Shown here one piece after another: positions 20,343 to 32,576 of a stretch of DNA of 64,000 bases. Source of the DNA: Typha latifolia (taxonomy: Eukaryota > Streptophyta > Magnoliopsida > Poales > Typhaceae); the NCBI GenBank assembly GCA_019914945.1, contig CM034107.1, positions 5,208,001 to 5,272,000 on the forward strand, written 5' to 3'. The notes below the pieces were generated by a model, which had not been told where the DNA came from, did not search any database, and was given only the letters and a program-made list of their open reading frames with translations. Each line of letters starts with the position of its first letter. Position 1 is the first letter of the stretch. Position numbers and translations under genes: made by a program.

Positions 20343-23332
20343 TGAGCACGTGTGCCCCTTTTCCTTCTCCCTCCCTCACTCTTTTTTCTTCTCTTTCTTT
20401 CCTTCTTTTCTTTTCCTTCTTTCTTCTCCCCCGCAAGTTGGTCTTTCTCCCTTTCTTCTTTTTTTTTCTTTTCCTTCTTTCTTCTCTCTCGCAAGTGGTC
20501 TTTCTCCCTTAACTTCTCCCTCCCTCATCCTCCAAGTAAGTTTGATTTGCAATCTGTTATTTAATTTGGGCTTTTTCTCTAGTTTTTTCCTCCTCTCGAT
20601 CTCATCGTTATCCGGCTTGCCTTGCCGCATTGGTTAGGTGAGCTTTCCCTTTTCACAGGGATGCCCTTGGTGGTGTCCTTTCGGAGCCCGCGTGGTCAAA
20701 GCTGCCCAGCAGCCCCTCGCCTTGGTCGGCGGCTGAGGTAAGGTGGATTCTCACTGCTAGCAACATCTAGCAGTTGGGCTTCCCCTCACCTAGCTTCTGC
20801 TTGTCAAGGGGAGTGTATCAGTGGGGTCGGTAGGGCTATCAGTGGCCAAGTCCTCCGATACCCCTCCCCCCTGATTGGGTTCTTGCCATCGGTGGATGGT
20901 CGTTGCCTTCCCTATCGGCTGGGTAGGCATTGAGGGTGCCTTCCTCCACTAACGGGGTGTCGACCAGCCTACCGGCCTTGGCTACTGACGACGGTGGCCT
21001 CTGACAGCCACCTTTCCTTCGTCCCTCCTTTCAATCGAGGTGAGGAAAAAAGGAGGGGGGTGTCTCGAGCTCGAGCTGGGTGCAACTAGTCCTAGTGCTG
21101 GGTCGAGCTTGGTGTGACCCAGCCAGTGTCTAGGGTCGAGCTGGGTGCGGCCTAGCCTGTGTGCCAAGTAGGGCTGGGTGCGGCCCAGCCCAAGTTCTAG
21201 GGCAAGCTGGGTGTAGCCAAGCCCGAGGCCCATGTGCTGGGCAGGGCTAAGTGCGGCCCAACTCGAGGCCTATGTGCCTTAAATCATTTTAAATTATTTA
21301 AGTCATTTAATTATTTTTTAGTGCTAGCAACTGTGAACCTTAATTAATTATTTTTTAGCTGATAGTAGTGTTCGCTATATTAATTATTTTATAAATTAAT
21401 TTTAAGGAATTAGACCGTGGCTTGAGAGTGTCATTATAGATAACACATAATAGGAACTAGCTCCAATTGGATATTAATATTTACTGATTATAATTTTGGG
21501 TTAATTCAATTTTATCAAAGGAGTCGGTGGTTTGGGTGTATCTGTATTAATTGCTCCTATCCGAGAATTAATACAGATCAATGTAGGAAAATGATATTAA
21601 GCAAGTTATATTATTTAATGAAGGTTATTAATTAAATATTGTCTATGCGATATTTTATAAATTTGATAATAGCGATTTGGGCGATAATCTAAAGAGAATA
21701 TTATATTACTTTTAATAACATGTTAAGCACTAGTATAGTTATACTAGCTCAACTTAATTAATAAATATGGGAGTCCGTAGATGGATATACCTAAGCCTAT
21801 AGTGAATGTCACTAAAGCTATTTAATTAATCAATGGGAGGTATGTGTGCTTATGCTTTTTATTACTTTGCTTATCGAGATCTACATCGTATCCTATGAGG
21901 ATGATCTAGTAGCGCAATAGCAGCTAGTACCAGAAATGCTTTAAGCAAGTGAAGCTTCTATAATTTAAGAATAGTCTAGAGAATGAATTAACTTACCTTA
22001 TGATATCATCACATTCATAGCATGTATGTATATACATTTTCCTTACCATTATTATTGCACGTTATACATGGTAATTTTATTTTGTTGTTCGGTAAGATTT
22101 GGCATACCATATTTTTTACGCATATTTATTGGGCATGAACATGTGTGTTAATTATGCTTGTTGTGCTGTATAATATCATGTCATTTGCACATGTGCATGG
22201 CTATAAAGGGGGTGATTGCTACTTTTTGACAATACCTAACACCTCCCCAGCCAAGGTTAGGAGCGGGGGATACTATTATACTTATATATATATTAATGCC
22301 CACGTCTGCGGTCTTAGTCTGTTGATCATCGATGACAAGAGTCATACCCTTTAGGGTGTTTAAGATAGAGAGAGAAGGATAAGATGATGTAGACCTAGCA
22401 ATATCCGATGACGTAGGGTGAGGGCATTCATGAACGACGGCTCATGATTTTCATACGGTGGTGCGATGATGTGGAACCGATGGCTTGAATGATAATATTG
22501 ATGTGCGATACTGACTTATGTGATGGACTTACGACTGAGACCCTTAGTTTGCGGTGATAGACAATTGGTCATACTGTTCGCTAGGTGATGGACTAGCGAT
22601 TCTTCCTCTAGGATCTACCCTCCCTTAGGAGTATGCGTGTGGTTGGATGTAAGATGATGATGTGGCCTATGAGTGTAGCTCTACAAGAGCTTAAGTTATA
22701 GATTTGGTAATCTAGGATGATGCATATTATGTAGTGTAGCATTAACATGGCCTCTAGGTGGACCTCGGTGTGAGCTTGAGTTTGAGGACTATATAGTCTA
22801 GATTGATGCATGGTAGGTTATCGATTCTTAATGCATGTGCAGATTGGATGAGCATAACGAGTATGTGATATTGATGCATTCTATTTGATCATGATGTGTA
22901 TATTTATATTTAGTAATTGTTGCATTTTTTATTGCACTACTTTTAGACTATGCCAGTAGATACTTGCTGAGCTTTATGCTCACCATCGTTTGGTGAAATT
23001 ATTTTTAGATTAGTAGATGACCCCCAGGCCCATGGAGGATCTAGCAAAGACTGGCTTTTTGTCTTTTAGTTCTTATTCTTATTTGCTTCATATAAATTAA
23101 ATTAAATCACTTGTAGCTTCTGCGTAGGCTTTGACTTATACCTGTTATAGATATGTATATCTATTTTGGGCTTATTGTGGCTTTGGCATTATGGGCTTCT
23201 TTTCTTTATATTATTTGTGAAAATGTTGAATTTTCACTTGTATATTGTGTTGAAACATTGATCAGCAGGTCACATGATATTTACGTGAGTTTTACCCACG
23301 TGAGGGGCATGTGTTTGGTAGTGATTGTTACA
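20343..23332 (+). mobile_element. large LTR, 5' end truncated, related to 5623-8596
   Basis: The 3' end, ACCCACGTGAGGGGCATGTG followed by TTTGG...TTGTTACA (ending 23332), parallels the 3' ends of 5623-8596 and 48805-51137. As in those copies, a CT-rich start (20350-20540) leads to a GC-rich block (20640-21280) and then an AT-rich body. The typical TGTAA start is missing. GTATA (20338-20342) and ATATA (23333-23337) may be a worn target duplication, but the sequences outside them do not form one continuous LTR. No gag or pol is present. ORFs at 20282-20637 are simple-sequence artefacts. Confidence 0.7.
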
Positions 23333-23337
23333 ATATA

Positions 23338-24075
23338 TGTCTAAACCTTAAGAGTGATTCTCAATCCTTTGCTTAAGTAAATAAAAGTGTGGAATAATAA
23401 TTAACAATTCAAGTGAAGATAAACACTAATATTTTAACATAGAAAAGCCTCAAACGGGTGAAAACCTATGGATCCAAACTGGGATCAAACTAATCATTAA
23501 TAAACTGCAGTAATTTACAAAATTGACTTAGGCAACCTATTGATCCCATGATTTATTCTAACAAAGTCTTGATCACTCGACCACGTGATTCACTGTTTCT
23601 TATGATTGATTTCGAATCTCAATAACCCTCGGGATTGATCTTCCGTCTTTGTAACCCTTAAGACAAATCCTTTCACGTGTAGATGATGCACAAAACCTCC
23701 GTATGTGAAAAATGATGTTTCTTCATAAATGTTTTCTCAAATCAATAACAATGAACCTTAGGGTTAGGAGATCCTAACCCTTATATAACTTATGAAGATA
23801 AGGTCAAATCCTAGTCAAAATAGGTCTCATGGATTTTCAGATTTTACAAGATTCATGACCCCATTTGATCATGAACTCAAAATCGCCCCTATTAGAACAA
23901 TCTAACTTGAGTCTCTATATCTTTGAATAGTTTTGCTAGGGTGTGTTCGAATGGCGAAAACTATGCCTATGCATCTTCAAATGACTTCGAACATTGTTGG
24001 CTAAGGAGTTTGGTGAGGATGATAGGTTTTTGGGTTGATGCCATATTAAAAGGAAACTCGAAACATTTGAACACA
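23338..24075 (-). repeat. SIRE-like copia LTR, minus orientation, incomplete
   Basis: The reverse complement shares blocks with 24464-25296: the tract around TTATATAAGGGTTAGGATC, the segment GATTTGACC/CTTATCTTCATAAG, and the end region with TTACTTAAGC. Its LTR end (TGTCTAAACC on the plus strand at 23338) is intact-looking, but its start is lost. At about 24075 it passes into 3' internal sequence of a plus-oriented copy, so this is a rearranged junction. The ORF at 23923-24108 is not protein-like. Confidence 0.65.
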
Positions 24076-24463
24076 AAAGTACGGGCATTCAAAAGCAACA
24101 ATTTTTAATTAAAAAAAGATCATAGAAAATCCTAAATATATTTGTAGATATACTTCTATAAATTCATGAATAGTTTCAAGATAAAAATACAAGAATCAAT
24201 AGAAACAAAGTGTATCTAGATCAAAACAAGTTATCAAGTGAATATTGAAATTATAAACTAATACATCACTCAAGAATTAAATTAAAAGTGATCTTGTCTT
24301 TTTTATCTTTCATATTTTTGCTTTCACATGGTCTTAGATTGGTGTATACCTTTTGCTGGGTTCCTAATTTTAAATTTTGCAAACTTGTCTACATGCTCAT
24401 CTAGGATTGATTATAACATTTGTAACCCTAAAAGTTTTGTCACAAACTGCAAAAGGGGGAAAT
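24076..24463 (+). other. 3' untranslated internal region of a SIRE-like element, ending in a polypurine tract
   Basis: 24080-24320 aligns with 28490-28690 of the neighbouring copy (shared ATGCATCACTCAA...AATTAAATTAA), both plus-oriented. AAAAGGGGGA at 24451-24460 is the polypurine tract that primes plus-strand DNA synthesis, directly before the LTR start at 24464. No coding text is left. Confidence 0.7.
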
Positions 24464-25296
24464 TATTAGGTCTTTGTGTTGGCAAGTATATATAAAATAT
24501 TTTAGGTAACTTTATACATATATATGAGTATATATACAAGTGTTGGTAAGATTTGGTTTGAAGATTTTCAAATTTTGAAACAAATAAATCATGTCATTCA
24601 AAGCGTGTTCAAACGCACCATAGAAGTCCTTCGAAGTTACAAAGGAACAATTTTAGCCATTTGAATGCACCCTAATAATCGTTTAAAGATACAAAAACAA
24701 AGTTTTGGTCATTCAAACGCACCTTGGTAGACGTTCAAAGTTGCTTAAATAAAAAAGACTCAACTCAGGCCATTCAGATGGGGGCAATTTTTTGTTCGAA
24801 CAGGGATCTTGCAAAATCTAGGAATCTGTGAGACGTGATTTGACTAGGATTTGAGGCCTTATCTTCATAAGGTATATAAAAGTTAGGATCCGCTAACCCT
24901 AAGAGACATCGGTTATTGATTTGAGAAGACATTTTAAAAAAACATCATTTTCACTGATGGAGGTTTTGTGCATCTCTTACATATGAAATGATTCGTCTTA
25001 AGGGTCACCAAGACGAAAGATCAATCTCGAAGGTTACTAAGGTTGGAAATTAATCGCGAAAGTAGTGAATCGCGGAATTGAGCATTCAAGACTGCATTAG
25101 ATAAAGTTGTGGGAATTAATGAGTTGTTTGTAAGTTAGTCTTATAAACTGCTATAGCTTATTAGTGATTGGTTTGATCTGAGTTTGAATCCGTACTTTTT
25201 ATCTTGTTTGGAGTGTTTCTACATAAAAAATCTTGATGTTCATCTTAATTTGCTTATTTTATTAATTATTATTCTAAATTTTTTATTTTAGGAATT
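24464..25296 (+). repeat. 3' LTR of a SIRE-like element, end truncated
   Basis: It begins TATTAGG (TGTTAGG with one change) right after the polypurine tract. It carries the same blocks as 25297-26294: the start with GTGTTGGCAAGTATATATAAAA, a TATA-like tract AGGTATATAAAAGTTAGG near 24870, and GTGATTGGTTTGATCTGAG near 25155. It stops at 25296 where the next LTR starts; the last roughly 100 bp are not found elsewhere. Confidence 0.75.
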
Positions 25297-26294
25297 TGTT
25301 AGGTTTTTAATTGTTGGCAATTGTGTACAAAATATTCTAAGTGTATTTTTATATGTATATGAGCTTTATACAAGTCTAGAAAATCTCTGGTTTAAAGAAT
25401 TGCAAGATTATTGGAGAAAAGTTTATGAGTTCAAATCGCGTTCACACTGCGTTCACATCGCGTTCACAGCACGTTCGAACGCGGGTATATGCTTTCACAC
25501 AGATCGAGAGTTGCGTTCACAAGCGCATTCGAACGCGGGCTCATGCGTTCACACAGACCGAGAGCTGCGTTCACAAGCGCGTTCGAACGCGGGTACATGC
25601 ATTCACACAGACCGAGAGCAGCGTTCACAAACGCGTTCGAACGCAACCTGAAAAATTCAAGTTGTCGCGTTCGAATGCACTTGGGCCCATTCGAACGCAC
25701 ATGAGATCAAGTCAAGTCGTTCGAACACACCCGGGCGGTGTTTGAATGCACCAACGAAGTTTGAAATTCTTGGAATTTCATGAGTTCGGATAAGACTTGG
25801 ATTTGGCTCTATCTTAGAGATCATATATAAATATTGTGATACCCTAACTCTAGGGTGGTTGAAGAAGCAATATTGAAGGAGACTTCTTGAGGCTATATCG
25901 GTTCTTCAACTAACAAGGATCTACTCTTCTAAAAAGCTTAATATTTTATCTTAAGGGCTATCTAGACGAAAGAACAATCTCGAGGCCTACTGAGGTTGGA
26001 CATCAATCACAAGAAGCAGTGAATCGTGGGTTATATCGAGCAAGACTGAGAGGAACAAAGTCGTTTGGATCGACGGGTTGTTTTGTGAGTCAGTCTTGTA
26101 ACTATTACTATCCTAGTGATTGGTTTTGATTCGAGTTTGGATCCGTGGTTTTCTCCCGTTTGGGTTTTCTCACGTTAAAATCTTAGCGTTTATCTCTACT
26201 TTATTTTTAATATTTCTTTGGACTTTTACTTAAGCGAATGAGTGATATCATTGCCTAGTATTTAGATACATACTTGTGTTTAGGGGTTTTTTCA
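25297..26294 (+). repeat. 5' LTR (998 bp) of a SIRE-like copia element
   Basis: TGTTAGG...TTTTTTCA, followed by the primer-binding site ATTGGTATCAAAGCAGG from 26295. It shares the family's body with 34372-35090 but is 279 bp longer. Most of the excess is a 54-bp tandem array near its start. A TATA-like tract TCATATATAAATATTG lies near 25821. Confidence 0.88.
25472..25640. repeat. 54-bp minisatellite in the LTR U3 region
   Basis: Cores of the form CGTTCGAACGCGGG recur at 25472, 25526, 25580 and 25634, an exact 54-bp period, with intervening TCACACAGACCGAGAGCTGC. Each unit holds a near-palindromic GCGTTCGAACGC and a GCGTTCACA half-site. Because 54 is a multiple of three, several frames stay open on both strands, giving four overlapping false ORFs. 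Confidence 0.9.
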
Positions 26295-26295
26295 A

Positions 26296-27066
26296 TTGGT
26301 ATCAAAGCAGGTTCTCTCACCCATAGAGAGAGATCAGATAGGCATGGATTTTCATAGAGATGGACCATCGTCTATTAGACCTCCTATTCTAGATGGATCA
26401 AATTATGAATATTGGAAAGCTAGGATGAGAGTTTACTTGAAGTCTATAGACAAGCGAGTATGGTTTGCCGTTGTGAACGGTTGGAGTCCACCAATGTACA
26501 TGGTGGATGATAAACTTGCCGAAAAATTGATAGAGTCATAGGATAGGACATATTATGAAAAAGTTGGATGGAATAGTAAGGCAATAAATGCAATTTTTAG
26601 TTGTATTTTCTCGGAAAAATTTAGAAGAATTTTTACTTGTGAGATAGCAAAAGAAGCTTGGACGATCTTAGAAACTACTCACGAAGGAACTATGGCTGTA
26701 AAACTTTCTAAACTTTAGAGGTTGACTACTAGTTTTGAAACTCTACGTATGGAGGAGAATGAGACATTTTATGAGTTCTATGCAAAGCTGAGTGATATAG
26801 TCAACTCAAGTTTCGACCTAGGAGAGAAAATTCTTAAAAACAGAATTATTTGTAAGATCCTTAGGTCTCTTCTAGAAAGGTTTCAGACGAAAGTTACAGC
26901 TATTGAGGAAAGTAAGGACATCGATTCTATGAAAGTTGAACAATTGGTATGAAATCTACAAACATTTGAGTCCAGCCTTTCGAGACCGAGAAAGTCCAAA
27001 GGGATGGCCCTAACCATAGTTGAACAAAATATAGAGGAGTCTGATAATGAAGGTGATTTAGATGAG
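26296..27066 (+). pseudogene. gag of the plus-oriented SIRE-like element
   Basis: The probable start is MDFHRDGPSSIRPPILDGS (26344), as in the intact-looking minus-strand copy at 33705-34391. The two copies share WFAVVNGWSPPMYMV, the FETLRMEENETF block and IEESKDIDSMKVEQLV. In-frame stops occur at about 26538 (TAG), 26717 (TAG) and 26950 (TGA). The frame ends at about 27062, where gag text passes abruptly into the antisense ORF region. Protease, integrase, RT and RNase H are absent, so pol has been deleted between gag and the 3' region. Confidence 0.85.
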
Positions 27067-27912
27067 TTACAGTTCTAATGAACGTCCAGCGACGGAAAAG
27101 GACGGCTTGAGAGGAGACGACTGATCATGAGCTTGACTCCGCTTAAGAGTTATCCGATCCAACGGTTTTTGAGAAGTAAGCGAAGCTTTTGAGGCATCCA
27201 CTTGCAACCCACTCTGAGTGCACAAATTGGTAATAAAAATACCAAACGGCAACCCTTCACGAGGCGCTCCTTTTTGTGCAGCTGTTAGAATGGAATTGTA
27301 TATCACCACAGCCAAATCAATAGAAATTCTTGACAGCATCGCATGAAGGAGGAAGGCACGATCCGAACTAATACTGGAATGTCGAGTCTTGGGGGTGACG
27401 TTGTACAAACAAAACAGGTGAAGAATGCGAGCCACTAATGTTAGTTTCGCATGAGGCATCACGTTTCCTTTCCAACGTTCCCCTTTGATTAGCACAGTAC
27501 CAGCATAGTCTTTGACATCAGGAAGCGGAGCAGACGATGGATACTAGAACTCACCATCAGGAAGTTAGAGTTCAGCACGAATAACATCGGAGTCCAAGTA
27601 TATCAAAACCCCACGGACAGTACACCATATACAGCTTTCCAAAACCGTAGCATTACTGAAAAATTCCCTGACAACTTCCACATATGTAGTCCCGTTCATC
27701 CGACACATGGACAACTATCCTCGCTTAGTAAATATCTATTCGATCCCCAAGGCGGAAAAATAAAAAATGATCACTGGCCGTTCACAGATAACAGGTCGAG
27801 TGCCAAAATTATGTTTATAATGGCCTGCAACAGTAGATGTGGAAAACTTTGGAACCGAAGTTGGTGACGAAGGCGGCCTTGGTTTCTTGGAAACTGCAGC
27901 TTTTCTAGGCAT
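27067..27912 (-). pseudogene. antisense ORF of the SIRE-like element ('plant transposon protein' type)
   Basis: It reads opposite to the element's gag. The probable start is at 27912 with the basic N-terminus MPRKAAVSKKPRPPSSP. The text continues through CERPVIIFYFSALGIE, a short broken zone (27500-27735, with VEVVREFFSNATVLES and TVRGVLIYLDSDVIRAEL readable), and an open block of 142 codons from 27495 with KLTLVARILHLFCLYNVTP and RAFLLHAMLSRISIDLAVVI. This combination (V-R-x-F-Y, V-R-G, a Leu-rich helix after 'A-R-x-x', R-A-x-L-L-x-A) is what I know as the putative plant transposon protein domain, found in extra ORFs of plant LTR elements. Its function is unknown. At least two frame breaks are present. 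Confidence 0.6.
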
Positions 27913-28074
27913 TATAGAGAAAGAAACAAGTCGCAAGATTAAACACATGCCTAAAGCATAAAAAAAGATAACAAGAAATCCAAAAAATTCTAGAAACCAT
28001 ATAGGCCCTAAATGAAATTCATCTTCCACTTTAAAATGTGAAGATATCACATTCAATCGCACAAGAAACATCAA

Positions 28075-29463
28075 GATATTAACTTTAACGTGATCAAAAC
28101 TCGAAAATGCACGAAATCAATCAAGATCAAGAGACTCAATTGAATAAAAAATAAGAAAATTGATGGATGATCATACCTCGCAAAAGTGAAGAAAAACTAA
28201 AAGTTTCGACCGAAAGACACTAGATCCGGAGGAGAACTACCCTCTAAAAGGGTTTGAAGTGAGAAATTTGATGAAAAAGATCAAGATCTTGAAGATTTGA
28301 AAGGGAGAAAATGAAGGGTTTCTAGGGTTTGGAAGATGGAAGATGAAAACCCTTGGGTTCGGACGCACTATATAAAAAATCCTCGAGTGTGTTCGAACGC
28401 ACTAGTCTACGCGTTCGAACGCGCCAGTCACCGCGTTCGAACTCAAAAATTTGCATTCGAACGCCCTTTTTTTTAAGTAAAAAGTCTAAGAAAAAATCAA
28501 AAATCTTTTTGGAGATGCACTTCTAAAAATTCAAAATAGATTCAAGACATAGAATATGACAATCAAATGAAATAAGTCATACACAGATCAATCAAATCAT
28601 CAAAGGCATATTATAATCAATTCTAATGCATCACTCAAAATTAAATTAATCTTGATTGATCATAACAATATGCATATGCAAGTTGAGCATAGATAACATG
28701 AAATATTCTTCGTAAATAAACTTTCCTATTTAAACAATGATACAACACAGTAGTCAAATTGACTTAGTATTTAAATTTGCACTTTTTGACTTATTCTCCA
28801 TAACAGAACAGGAATTTTTTCTGTAATTTTATTTTATATACTTAAACCATATAGGTGCAATGATGGCTTTCACACATGAGTAGGTAGCCCTTTTCTTATA
28901 GTACATATCAAACAATGTGCTAGAAAATATTCAAATATATCAAATTATTTTTTATTTAATTTTCAAGCAATGTACTAAGTCAAACTAGACTCTAAACAAG
29001 ATGGCTTTCAAACTAACTTATTGTAGCCCTTTTCATTGATCTTTTATGAACACATTTGTGATGACTAAGCATGAGGTCAAACTGTGCAAATCAAAGTCAA
29101 TAATGAGCTATTTAAACAAAAATATTTCATGATGCCATGCTCACTCAAGAATATACACACCTTATGAGTGCATTAAATTTAGTTTAATTATCATAAAAGT
29201 CGAGATAGTGAATAAATCAGAAATGATACAATATACTACAATATGACAAAATTGACTCTCATAATCAACAGAAAAGTCATATTTATATGTCAAGAGTATA
29301 TTATTGAATATAGGAGTGCATCAATTTTTTTATGACAAAAACTCTCGACAAATCTGAAACTAAAACCAAAAAAAATTTCAGAGTAAAAGAAAACCTAAAA
29401 AAATAAAATGAAATAAAAAAACATGCAAATCAAAATAAATAAAAAATCAATCCAAAGCACAAA
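28075..29463. other. 3' internal region of SIRE-like elements; junction of two opposed copies
   Basis: 28075-28330 would be the leader of the antisense ORF. 28380-28470 has four TTCGAAC-type motifs like those in the LTRs, next to a TATATAAAAAA tract at 28371. 28490-28690 aligns with 24080-24320. 28740-29460 is AT-rich with two loose copies of GATGGCTTTCA...GTAGCCCTTTTC (28863 and 29000). Neither a polypurine tract nor a second LTR is visible, so how the plus copy (25297-) and the minus copy (-35090) were joined is unclear. Confidence 0.6.
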
Positions 29464-32400
29464 TCTCTAAAGAAGTACGAAGATACTCAAATCTCTGTAA
29501 ATCCAAAGGTTTTGTAAATAAATCACCTAACTGTTTCTCCGTCTCAACATGTTCTAGTGCTATTATTTTGTCTTCAGCTAATTAGCGTATAAAATGATGT
29601 TGGATATCAATATGTTTTGTACGCGAGTGTTGAACAGGATTTTTCGATATATTAATAGCACCCATGTTGTCACAATAAAGCACCATAGTATCTTGTTCAA
29701 TGTCGTAATCTTTGACCATCTGTTTCATCCATAGTAACTGAGAACAACAACTTTCCGCTGTAATGTACTCGGCCTCGGCAGTAGATAAAGATATTGAGTT
29801 TTGTTTCTTACTATGCTAAGCAACCAGATTATTTCCAATATAAAAACATCTACCTCAGGTACTTTTTTCTATTATCACATGAACCAGATACTTAAATCAA
29901 CTGTGCCACCGTGTACCCAGATATGATAGTTCCCGAGTTATAAGTAAACCAAATACCTAAATCAACTGTGCCACCGACATATTTTATGATACATTTCACA
30001 GCAAGCAAATGTGTCTCCTTAGGTTCAGACTGAAACCTAGCACACACACCGATACTAAATGCAATGTTAGGTATACTAGAAGTTAAGTACAAAAGACTAT
30101 CAATCATGCTCCTATACAGTGTCTGATCAACACTTTTTCCTAAAATATCCTTACCTAGTTTGATAGTTGTACTCATAGGAGTTCTAGAATGTTTTGCATT
30201 TTCTAACCGAATTTAGTCATAAAATCTTTAGCATACTTAGTTTGAGCGATAAATATCCCTCTTTCCAATTGAGTAATTTGAAGTCCCAAAATAAATTTCA
30301 ACTCATCCATCATGCTCATCTCAAAATGACTATGCATGAGATCTGCAAACTCCTTAGCTAAAGATTGACTCGTTGCCTCGAAGACAATGTCATTCACATA
30401 TATTTGTGCCACAACTAAACTCTTGTTCAACCGTCTAATGAATAATGTCTTATCCACTCCCCCTCAAGTGAACCCCGCATCCACTAAAAATGTGGTCAAC
30501 TTCTCATACCAAGCTCTTGGAGCTTGTTTTAGCCCGTAGAGGGCCTTTTTCAATTTAAACACATGAGAAAAAAAGTTTTGATCTTCGAACTCTTTCGGTT
30601 GTTCCACATAAACATCTTCATTCAGAGTATCATTCAAGAAAACACTTTTAACATTCATTTGAAACAATTTAAATTTTAAATGACAAGCAATAGCAAGCAG
30701 TATACGAATAGACTCTAATCTAGCAATATGAGCAAATATCTCATCAAAATCTATACCCTCAACCTGAGTATATCCCTGTGCTACTAGTCTAGCTTTATTT
30801 CAAACTATATTGCCATGTTCATCACTTTTATTCTTATATACCCATTTTGTTCCAATGATGTTCACATTCTTAGATCTAGGAACTAAATACCAAACATCAT
30901 TTCTAGAAAATTGCTCTAATTCCTCATGCATAGCATTAACCCATGAATCGTCTAACAATGCTTCCTTCACATTTTTAGGTTCAAAAGAAGATGTATAACA
31001 AGTAAATGATACCTCACTTTGGATTTGTCGTCTTGTCTTAATTGGTTCATTCACGTCTCCGATCACTTGTGACAGTGGATGATTTGATTTTACTCTGGTA
31101 GATAGTTCTGGTACGTTGCAGTCATCTTTGTTCATTTCAACTTTGTCATCGTTCTGATTCTCAATTTCCAGATCAAGCTCATTTCTAATTTCTTCGTCAT
31201 ATGTATCTACAGAAACAAAAATAGGAGTAGCTTCAGTTATATCAGTCGTGGATTCATCTATCATAACATTAGCAGATTCCATAACAAAGAGAAGTGTCAA
31301 GATTAAATACTCGTAGGCTCTCGCTATTATTAGAATACCCTAAGAAGATGCCTTCGCTACTTCTAGTGTCAAATTTAGTCAAATGTTCTCGATCACGCAA
31401 GATATAGCATTTACTACCAAAAACTCAAAAATATTTAACAATAGGTTTTTACCTTTCCAGATTTCATATGCAGTCATTTTTGTACCTGGTCTTAGATAAA
31501 CACAATTTATCACATGTACCGCTATATTGACCGCCTCTGCCCAAAACCTTTGAGTAACCTTTTTAGCGTGAAGCATAACCCTAGCCATTTCCTGCACAAC
31601 TCGGTTCTTTCTTCCTACAATCCCGTTCTGTCGTGGAGTTATAAGGGCTGAAAATTCATGTTGAATACCAAGAGAATCGCAAAATATGAAAAAAATTTCA
31701 TTTTCAAATTCTCTACCATGATCAGAATGAATCCTAACTAGGGTAGTAGATTTTTCATTCTGCAATTTTAAGCATAGTGATTTAAAAACTTCAAAAGTTT
31801 CAGACTTCTCATGTAAAAAGGCAACCCAGGTATATCTTGAGTAATCATCTACCATTAAGAATATAGTGTTTACCTCCGAGACTTTCCGTTCTTGTTGGAC
31901 CTATCAAGTCCATGTGAACTAATTGTAGCATACGGTTAGTGGTAGCTGCATTTACCTTCTTGTGTGAGATCCTAATTTGTTTTCCAATTTAACACGAACT
32001 GCACACTCTTTTTGACATTTCTTTCATCTTAGGTATTCCTCTTACCACTTCTTGTTTGGACAGATTAAATAATTCATTGTGATTCACATGTCCAAGACGT
32101 TGATGCCAAAGATCTGCAATGTCGAAAGAGGCACTGTTATATTTCAGTTTATGTGACGTTCCAACAACATAGCAATTATCAGATGTTCTAGATCCATAAC
32201 ATATAACATTACCATCATGATCTAGAATAGTACAATTATTTTTGGAGAATTTTACCTCATAATCTTTATCACATAATTGACTGATGCTCAGAAAATTTGC
32301 TTTCAAGCCCTTAACATAAAAAACATTTTTAAGAATAGGAACCCCCGGAGAACTTACCTTTCCTTTACCTATTACCTTGGATGAATTACCATCTCCGAAT

Positions 32401-32576
32401 GTCACAACTCCCCCTTCATATTTTTCGAGATTAGAAAATAAAAACTTGTCACCCGACATATGTCTTGAACAGCCACTGTCTAAATACCACAAATCAGAAT
32501 TTAAAGCTTTCAAGGCTGTATGCACAACATAACATTTCAAATCACTTTTCTTGACCCATATGACCTTTGTTTTCAT
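29464..32576 (-). pseudogene. pol of a minus-oriented SIRE-like copia element
   Basis: Read leftwards. The protease and zinc region at 32576-31989 is open, with WYLDSGCSRHMSGDK and the HQRLGHVNHNELF...CSSC motif. Integrase at 31855-31379 has IHSDHGREFENE and RQNGIVGRKNR. The linker and RT start are at 31300-30800 (VNAMHEELEQFSRNDVWYLV). RT at 30667-30203 has [26 protein letters not shown] and QIYVNDIVFEAT, where the catalytic YVDD has become YVND. RNase H text (30176-29470) is broken by many stops. A 19-bp repeat (29893-29911 and 29958-29976) marks a small duplication in the RNase H start. Dead copy. Confidence 0.87.

Noticed and set aside
25400..25745. Four overlapping frames, possible repeat protein or CRISPR-like array
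   Set aside because: The 54-bp tandem unit is a multiple of three, so many frames stay open. There are no unique spacers, and it sits in LTR U3.
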